NCBI GenBank assembly: GCA_030220185.1
Contig: JASPKZ010005708.1
Span: 425,501 to 489,500, forward strand
Origin: Diploptera punctata
Taxonomy: Eukaryota; Arthropoda; Insecta; Blattodea; Blaberidae
Direction of reading: 5' to 3'
Length of the DNA stretch: 64,000 nucleotides
Positions 57,489-64,000 of the stretch are shown piece after piece. The position numbers and the translations under genes are program-made. Numbering within the stretch: the first letter of the stretch is position 1; the number at the start of each line of letters is the position of its first letter. The notes below the pieces were generated by a model. That model did no database searches, had not been told where the DNA came from, and saw only the letters and a list, made by a program, of their open reading frames with translations.

Positions 57489-59255
57489 CAGTAAAACCTG
57501 TCTATGAAGGAACATGACGGTTCCTTAAATATGTTTCCGTCTTGGTAGTTTTCTTTCTTATAAAGGGTTCCCAAATTACAAGCTAATTCTGTAGAGTACT
57601 ACAGTATCTGCACCACAAATATATAACATTTTCCAATATTGTTATTTTAACACAGTTCCAATAATGGATGATATTATAATATTATAATTATATTTTCTTT
57701 TCACAATATAGTTATAATACCACAAATATAGTGAATAAAAAGTAAAAAAAAAAAGAGAGATTACTGACACTTTTAGTTAACTTCACTTCCTCCATAGCTG
57801 TAGGAAGATCGGCTGCCTAGTTTTAGTCACTGCACGAGCAAGTATGTGGTTCTCTACATCTTGCAGGAGGTCTATCAAAGCAGGATAGTCGCGCGAAGCA
57901 GCAAATTCTTGGAGACCATTCACATTCAACAATACTTGTTTGTAGCTAAATATATTCAGCTCTCGTGGGGTATCTTCTTCCTCTTCGGAAATTTGAGTTC
58001 CTTCACATTTCGAGGTATTCCCTCTCGTTTCATTTACAGAATCGATGGCTCGTTCTATATTTTGTGTTGTTGACAAATCATTGTCTAAATTGATAACATC
58101 TTGAATCTCAATTGCAGATTCCAGTCTTTAATTAGGTCGGCAATGACTTAAATTTTTCTTCACCTCATCACATTCAGTGAATGTTTCTTAATAAGGAAAT
58201 CCTGCTTTTAAAAAAACACTTTTTCACAGTCTCTGGAGGAACTTTCTCCATGGCTTGATGAATATACTTCACTGCATCGAAAACGTTAATCTGCTTGATG
58301 ATTTCTGACACATTTGAACAAGTTCCCATCTTGGCGACTAACGACTGTAACAAACATTTCCTGTAATGTGATTTAAGGGTGTAAATAACACCTTGGTCTA
58401 TAGGTTGGGTGATGGATGTTGTGTTAGGAGGGGGAGCATGTAGCATTGTCTAGAAACAGAATAACATTCCGATTTTCATTTTCATATTGAAACTCTTCAG
58501 CCATTCTTCCATGATAGAGCCAATCATGAGCTTCTTGTTATTTCTCTAAGTCACTGGTAGAGAGCTGTGGTTCAAATTTCTAATTACCCTTGGACATGCA
58601 GATTTTCCAATTACAACTGATTTTTCAAATTTGCCTTCCACATTAGCACAAACAAAGTGTTAAACGTTCCTTGGACATTTTCCCTCAAATGTATTTGTCA
58701 CCACTCACAGCTAAGGTATAATTAGGCAAAACTCTGAAGAAAATACCTGTCTCACCCCCATTGTAAATATTTCTAGGTTCATATCTCTCAACCAAAGCCT
58801 ATACTTTGTTCTTCCAATACTGACACTGTCTGCACGTCAACGTCATTGGCTTCTGAAAACTATGTTATGACGAGTTTTAAAGCTTTCTAGCCAACCATTA
58901 GATGCTTTAAAACTTCCGTTTCCTAAAGATTTTGCAACTTCTAATCCCTGTTCCTGAATGATCGAGCCTAAAATGGGCATTCCCTTCGCACGGATCCAAC
59001 AAACCACTTATATACAGCACTGTTTATCGCTTTATTTTCAGAACGTTTCCTAATCGTTTCACATCACCCGATTTTCCGTCTTACTGAGGTAAAAATTAAC
59101 TATTGGTACTTTAAAAACCATTCCGTTTCTGCGTTATGAAGGTTTCCGGCTTATACAGGACGAATTTATATATAAAATCGTACCGTTCTGGAGATTTTTT
59201 CCCGTCTCTACAGGTTTTCTTCTTATAAAGGTTCCGGCTAAGACAGGTTTTACTG
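57489..59255 (-). mobile_element. pogo/Tigger-like DNA transposon, complete ends
   Basis: The left end CAGTAAAACCTGTCTATG (57489) matches the complement of the right end CAGTAAAACCTGTCTTAG (to 59255), and TA flanks both (57487-57488 and 59256-59257). Total is 1,767 bp. It sits within TA-rich simple sequence beside an S1 SINE. Confidence 0.93.
57783..59050 (-). pseudogene. pogo/Tigger-like transposase, frame-disrupted
   Basis: On the minus strand, in order: MPILGSIIQEQGLEVAKSLG and FKASNGWLESFKTRHNIVF (the CENP-B-like DNA-binding domain); a decayed N-GDETG-IFFR-LPN region (first Asp); LFLDNA (second Asp); then MLHAPPPNTTSITQPIDQGV, IYTLKSHYRKCLLQ, NVFDAVKYIHQAMEKVPPET and KKCFFKS (58446-58174). 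It ends with YKQVLLNVNGLQEFAASRDY and LIDLLQDVENHILARAV (to 57783). The third catalytic Asp falls in the PPNTTS..QP.DQG region, where it is kept. Stops and shifts break the middle, and the first HTH is missing. Confidence 0.9.
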
Positions 59256-59259
59256 TATG

Positions 59260-59265
<6 letters not shown>

Positions 59266-59294
<29 letters not shown>
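59266..59294. repeat. (TA)n microsatellite
   Basis: About 14 TA units right of the pogo-like element. Confidence 0.95.
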
Positions 59295-59299
<5 letters not shown>

Positions 59300-59474
59300 C
59301 ATTGCTGAAATGTTTACTCGTGCCTAAATATATTTTTCCGTGCAGATCTGTAATTGGAAGATAAAAAATAGACCTGTACGACATTCTTACTCTCATCTAA
59401 CTAGTATGTTGTGATTTAATTTATTTACTGTCATATGAAGGTTGTTGCTTCTGACGTACAGGGATAGACAAAAT

Positions 59475-59856
59475 AATGGAAGCATCTACCAAATCTTCAG
59501 TAATATAGCGTAGGACCACCATTATTCCTTAGAACAGTTCTAATTATGTTTAGAATTGATTCATACAATGTATGTGAAAGTATTATATGGGCATCTTGTA
59601 CAAATCTGCGAGGAGAAATTCTTCTGTCTCTTTAAGAGAACAATGTGGTAAAAATCTTCTGTTTACTCTAGTTTCCAATTTACACCATATTGTCATCTGG
59701 AGATTGAGATGGCCATGGCTTTTCCTTCATTATCATCAAACCCGTCTTCAACACAATCAGCACTAGGTCCTCAAAAACGCCTTCACAGATCATAGCAGAC
59801 ACTTTTTCATTCATTGTGACAATAAGACCTAAAGTATACAGATCCGCAATATACAA
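59475..59856 (-). pseudogene. Tc1-like transposase, C-terminal half
   Basis: The minus strand reads GLIVTMNEKVSA, a decayed segment, then WPSQSPDDNMV (relatives have WP.QSPDLN.IE, so the Asp is kept and the Glu is lost), then LYESILNIIRTVLRNNGGPT, YY and FHYFVYP next to the TIR. It joins the N-terminal part at 61309-61700 once the mariner-like element is removed. Confidence 0.85.
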
Positions 59857-61308
59857 CGTGTCCACAAATATAGTATCATACTTTAAACTGCTACTACGTC
59901 ACTTTGGATAATCGTATCTAAATGAAATTGGTGGCAATCAAAAGAAAAACTCAAAATGTGTTTGCTAGACCTCAGACATTGAATGTGTCCCTCACGAGTG
60001 ACGCTGCAGACATCGAGGCAATATTCCCATTCACGCCACACCCTCCAACATATGTGAAGAAATGGACTGGATGGCAGCAATTATGCGAAGCTGGATTTCT
60101 TGCAGGTTTTGAGGCAATAGGGTACATAGACACGATCCTTTATGTAACCCCATAAAAGAAGTCACAGACAGTCAAGTCAGGTGACCTAGGCGGCCATTTG
60201 TAGAAAACATATAATCTCCGGCACGTCCAATCCATCTTCCTGGAAGCCGGTCATTCAGATGCTCCCGAACATGCAAATGCCAATGAGGAGGTGCTCCATC
60301 TTGCTGGAAAAGATATTCATTCCCTTCTTGTTGTTCCAGTTGTGGAAATAACCATTCAGTGAGCATATCAAGGTAATTTGCACCGTTGACAGTGGCTTCT
60401 AGAAAGAAAATTGGGCCATATACTTTATGTTTCGATACGTCACAAGATATATTCACTTTAGGGGAGTCTCTTACAACTTCCACAATGGTGTTTGGAGTCT
60501 CACCTCCCCAAATCCTAACATTATGCCTGTTCACTTTTCCATTAACGTGGAAAGTTGCCTCATCGCTGAAAATTAATTTTTCTGACAGTTCTTCATTATC
60601 CTCCATTTGTGCTATGAAATGCTCAGAGAAATCTAATCGCTTTTCATGGTCATCAGATTTCAACTTATGCACTAATTGGAGTTTGTAGGAGTGGAACTTC
60701 AGTCGTGTACGTAGGATCTTAGATACGGTGGATTTAGGGATGTTTAACTGTTGACTAGCTCTGGACACACTTCTTGGGACTACACACAAATGCCTCCCGC
60801 ACTTGATCCACAATTCCTGCACCGATAGATGGTCTCCCTGAATGGCCTTTCCTTTGAATACACATGCAGCCACGATCCACAAAACCACGATACCACTTCA
60901 AAAATGACTTTTGTGTAGGAGCCTGGTCTTGAAACCTTCGCCTAAAAGCATGCTGGACCAGCATCGAACTCTGTGTGGTGTGATATTCCAAAACACACCA
61001 ACTACGTTCTTGGGGGTTCGCCATAACTCCTTAAAACGGATTTCACAACTTCTTTAATAACAGCACAATTTCAAAAGCGCAGCAAACATTCACATTTAAC
61101 CTGTCTGCTAAATATCCAACAATGAACCAATATCGACCACAAAAAATGATTAAATTTAGTTTAGTTTCTGTATTGTTGTCCATTATTCTCCATTGTTGAC
61201 ATGCACAAAACTTTTTTTGACTTTCTCTTTTGGTTGTCACCAATTTCATTTATATATGATTATCCAAAGCGACGTAGTATAAAGTATGATGCCATATTTG
61301 TGGATACG
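59857..61308 (-). mobile_element. mariner-like element with about 105-bp TIRs, inside the Tc1-like element
   Basis: The left end (CACAAATATAGTATCATACT, TTTGGATAATCGTATCTAAA, ATGAAATTGGTGGCAATC) has its complement at the right end up to 61308 with few changes. Total is about 1.45 kb. The flanking Tc1-like frame continues across it. The TA next to each end is offset by a few bases on the left, so the exact left end may be near 59854. Confidence 0.88.
59985..61024 (-). pseudogene. mariner-like transposase, nearly full length, with shifts
   Basis: The start at 61024 reads MANPQERSWCVLEYHTTQSS and AFRRRFQDQAPT (first HTH), then KGHSGRPSIGAGIVDQVREA. It continues with VSRASQQLNIPKSTVSKILR (second HTH) and FSDEATFHVNGKVNRHNVRI (first Asp). 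After that come DSPKVNISCDVSKHKVYGPI, YLDMLTEWLFPQLEQQEG, FQQDGAPPHWHLHVREHLND (second Asp) and LPGRWIGR. After a shift the end reads SPDLTVCDFF, then a further shift and VWREWEYCLDVCSVTREGHI. The third acidic residue is within the SPDLT-CDFF block, so all three catalytic acids are visible. About 340 residues in total, the family's usual size. Frameshifts near 60890, 60230 and 60150 would block the product. Confidence 0.92.
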
Positions 61309-61700
61309 TATTTTATAAACTTACGCACTATGGCAGAGGAACATTTATATATTGCCGAATACCAGGAAATGCTGCCCAAATCATTTACTGACTGTACAGT
61401 ATGTTTAACTGTAGGCACTCATATTTTGGTGTTCTCTAGACATGTATCTTACCAATAGTTGGGAAAAATGTAAATGTTGACTCACCAGATCATACTACAT
61501 TTTCCAATCAGCAGTGTAGGACTTGTATTCATAACATCATTTTTTTCCCCTGTAGGCCTATTGTATTCCTGTCTATAATCAATCGGTTACTATTACTCTT
61601 CTGCCATAAATATCTAATTTTTGTATAATTGTCCTCGCTGTTTTGATAGAAACGGGTTCCCTTCAATGCGTATTTAATTTTGCCGCCATTTTATCTGCAT
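61309..61700 (-). pseudogene. Tc1-like transposase, N-terminal half
   Basis: The minus strand reads REPVSIKTARTIIQKLDIYG, RRVIVTD (HTH region), then after shifts ENVVWSGESTFTFFPTIGK and IHVxRTPKYECLQ. WSGEST stands where relatives have WSDEST, so the first catalytic Asp is changed to Gly. It continues MIWAAFPGIRQY up to the mariner-like insertion. Confidence 0.85.
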
Positions 61701-61787
61701 TATTTTTATAATTATGTTACACAATCCTCTTAAGAACTATTGTCTCTTAAATGAAATTTCTGATTGGTACCATTGTTCCTTTTTACA

Positions 61788-62275
61788 GACTATTTAACTC
61801 GTGCCCCAAATGGGAGTCAATGACCAATCACATTTCAATGAATTTTATTTTACAGTCAATGACAGTCGTATTTCACTCATTCTTTATCAAATTCTATCAC
61901 CTCCTGCTTTTTAATATCCTAAACGGGTTAGAGCATTATTTTGCAGTGACTGACTCCCCAACAAATACATTGAATAGCAAATAATGAACACATTCCTTCG
62001 AACTACACATCTGATAATTGTGTGTTCAATAATTGTGTTTTTAAATAATGATTTTACTGATTTGTTCACTAAAAAAACAAATGAATAACCTATAATGTTG
62101 GTTATAATATACAGTTTGATGAGTTTCATTTGTTTCTCCACTAGAGTCCATTCTTACAATATTGCGATCCCATTTAACAATAAATAATATGATCAAGTAG
62201 CAGTGGAAAAACAAATGAAACGTAACGATACATTTTAGATTCGTTTTCAAACATCGCCGTTTACATTAAATATAT
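61788..62275 (+). mobile_element. repeat C: third copy of the palindrome-ended element, 3' truncated
   Basis: It starts GACTATTTAACTCGTGCCCC and follows repeat B, interior included (GACTCCCC, TTCTCCACTAGAG, TTCTTACAATATTGCG), to CGCCGTTTACATTAAATATA. There it passes into the duplicated segment at 62277, so the palindrome is missing. Confidence 0.8.
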
Positions 62276-62825
62276 GTGACTGATTGACATTTACAATACA
62301 CTTTTGTTGCAAAATGCTTGCATAAATATTACAATTCGTTGAAATTAGAGGTGTTTTATACGTGATATGATAGAGGAAAAGTGTCTGATTAAGATTGTAC
62401 ATAAATATACAACTTCTAAAGAAAAACATTGTTATTTATTATCTACCTAAGTATGTGTGACTGAATGACATAAATGCCAACTCATCATGTAGCTTAACAT
62501 GTTCATCTACATCATTCTCTGAAATGTGATTCTTAATTCAATTTTCGAAAATACCGTTTGGAGGGCACATTTCAAGTTATATTTTAAATAAAAAATAAAC
62601 CTAAATCAATTAATACTGAAGTTATGACCTAAAATGTGATGTGTGACTGACTGACATAACTGAATTTTATTTAGAATTTCAAAATGTAAATATTACACAA
62701 ATGTAACAAAATACTATGAAACTACATTAACAGCATCAGTAACAGAGATTAATAAAGAACTGCAAATACTTTATCATTTCTACGATATATATATATATAT
62801 ATATATAGTAACTGATTACAATTTA

Positions 62826-63170
62826 GTCCGGCGCCCTAGCGGAGTGATTAAAGCAAGAAGCCATGGCGCAGAGCTATGGGACTTGCGCTGATTCGAGTCC
62901 CCATGGGGGAAGACATTTTCTCATGAAATTTCGTCCAGTATGGGACCGGTGCCCACTCAGTATCGTGAGGCATTTGGGTAGCTACAATAAGTAACGACTC
63001 CAGGTTGATAAGACCAACTATAACGGCTGGGTGACCCGACATGCAGACCACATGTCACCCCTACAGTGGCTTATGATCGTCTACTTCTGTGATTAACACA
63101 TGTGAACGTGAGGCCAGCAGCCGCGGTTGGTATACCAAGCGCTTTCTAGGCCTGTCGTGCTTGGAGTGGA
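62826..63170 (+). mobile_element. SINE, family S2, in the duplicated segment
   Basis: Head GTCCGGCGCCCTAGCGGAG, B box in GCTGATTCGAGTCCCC, end GGCCTGTCGTGCTTGGAG. The flanks GATTACAATTTA and TATTACAGTTTA look like a target duplication with one change. The empty site is seen at about 50990-51003. Confidence 0.9.
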
Positions 63171-63198
63171 GTTTATTACAGTTTACCTGATGTAAGAT

Positions 63199-63514
63199 GT
63201 CCACCGCTGTGGTCTCCAGGTAGCGTGCTGCCTTGTCACGCAGCGGGCCCGGGTTCGATTCCCGGTCGGGACAGGCTCCTAGGTGAGGTGTTTTTCGGGG
63301 TTTTACTTACCTATAAGACATGTAGGCAAGCTTAGGGCCCAACGGTCCTCGAAAAATCATCCAGCCATCATCATTATCAATCATCCTTCACCGGTGTGGA
63401 AAGCAACGGGAAGCTACCACACCTATAATTCCCTAGTAAAGCTGCAAAGCTTAGCATGTAAATGACGTGATTGCAGTGAAAGACCTGCCCTTGGGCAGAA
63501 TTACTATAGATGGA
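63199..63514 (+). mobile_element. SINE, family S1, with 11-bp target duplication
   Basis: Complete plus copy from GTCCACCGCTGTGGTCTCC to ACTATAGATGGA. TGATGTAAGAT flanks both sides (63188-63198 and 63515-63525). The empty site is seen in copy 1 of the duplication near 51004-51014, so the exact ends are firm. Confidence 0.95.
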
Positions 63515-63884
63515 TGATGTAAGATTTGATATTTTTGTTTCCTAGATTGAACCACTGAAATAAAAGTTTAAGCCTTCCAGAATGTATATACATTCTTAAT
63601 AAGTTAGTTATTTATAAGAGTGCATGTACTTTCAAAACAAATTATCGTAAATCGCATTTGTAAGCTGTCATTAGTAAACAATTGCTGACGTAGGGAATTC
63701 TACTTTTAAACAACCATAAAAAACATAACTCTAATTAGCCCGAGTTCAGATGACTCACACATAACATCGATGTATTAGATCGCTTATACAATAATTTCAC
63801 CGCTAACGTGACTTGACCCATTAATAAAAATAATGTTTCCTGTCACGCATGAAGTCCCACGCTGTAACTGAATGCTTTGAATCA

Positions 63885-64000
63885 AGATGTCTCAATAGAG
63901 AGCTCTGATTCGAGTCCCAATGAGAGGACATTTTCTCATGGGATTTCGGCCACATGGGATTGGTGCCTGCCCAGAATCATGAACAATTTGAGCAGCTACA
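63885..64000 (+). mobile_element. SINE, family S2, cut by the window end
   Basis: B box in TGATTCGAGTCCC, then GGGATTTCGGCCACATGGG, GGTGCCTGCCCAGAATC and GAGCAGCTACA at the last base. It has the same odd head as 51325, so it is the paired copy of that SINE. Confidence 0.85.

Larger units (their letters stand above)
59459..61787 (-). mobile_element. Tc1-like transposon split by a mariner-like element
   Basis: The left end at 59459 begins CAGGGATAGACAAAATAATG, typical of one Tc1-like group, after a TA. Minus-strand transposase pieces lie on both sides of the inserted element at 59857-61308. The right TIR was not found; repeat C begins at 61788, so the 5' end is lost. Confidence 0.8.
62276..63884 (+). 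repeat. segmental duplication, copy 2, with later SINE insertions
   Basis: It matches 50311-51330 in order but carries a TA run (62787-62806), an S2 SINE (62826-63170) and an S1 SINE (63199-63514) that copy 1 lacks. It also lacks about 150 bp present in copy 1 (about 50835-50984). Confidence 0.88.

Overview
This window looks like intergenic DNA from a large, AT-rich arthropod genome. The best guess is a hemimetabolous insect such as a cockroach; this rests on remembered similarity of the repeat types and no search was run. Signs of a eukaryote are abundant microsatellites, tRNA-derived SINEs with target-site duplications, non-LTR retrotransposon reverse transcriptase fragments, and Tc1/mariner and pogo transposons with TA duplications. 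No open reading frame looks like an intact host gene. Every recognisable protein stretch belongs to a mobile element, and all are interrupted by stops, frameshifts, deletions or later insertions.

Layout. 0.3-1.9 kb: a 62-bp satellite of about 26 units. 2.7-5 kb: a SINE and a Tc1-like element with tRNA-like sequences facing inward near both ends. 6-9.5 kb: a compound microsatellite, a SINE, and two converging copies of one LINE type (LINE-A). 11-15.3 kb: an internally deleted mariner-like element, a repeat ending in a palindrome (repeat A) and a broken mariner. 18.3-20.8 kb: a pogo-like element split by an insertion, then two head-to-head SINEs. 21.6-25.3 kb: a LINE-B C-terminus split by a 1.47-kb TIR transposon, a short TIR element, SINE-like pieces and repeat B. 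26.8-32.2 kb: four nested layers (mariner-like element, large TIR element, LINE, tRNA-like multimer). 33-46 kb: SINEs, simple repeats, a Penelope-like fragment and small inverted-repeat elements. 46.8-47.6 kb: a second deleted mariner-like element. 50.3-51.6 kb and 62.3-64 kb: diverged copies of one segment. 53.7-55.6 kb: LINE and SINE remnants. 57.5-59.3 kb: a pogo/Tigger element bounded by TIRs. 59.5-61.8 kb: a mariner-like element inside a Tc1-like element.

SINE families, named here for convenience. S1 is about 320 bp with a tRNA-like head and a hairpin-rich 3' part, in nine copies. S2 is about 300-340 bp, in five copies. S3 is about 280-310 bp, in four copies. S4 is about 200-280 bp with a degenerate head, in four copies. 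Several lone tRNA-like heads also occur.

There is no working pathway or operon here. The interest lies in how the elements are stacked, which gives a relative order of insertions, and in a few elements of unusual structure: the large TIR element carrying a zinc-finger-like gene, the tRNA-like trimer, the Tc1-like element with tRNA-like ends, and the repeats ending in a palindrome.
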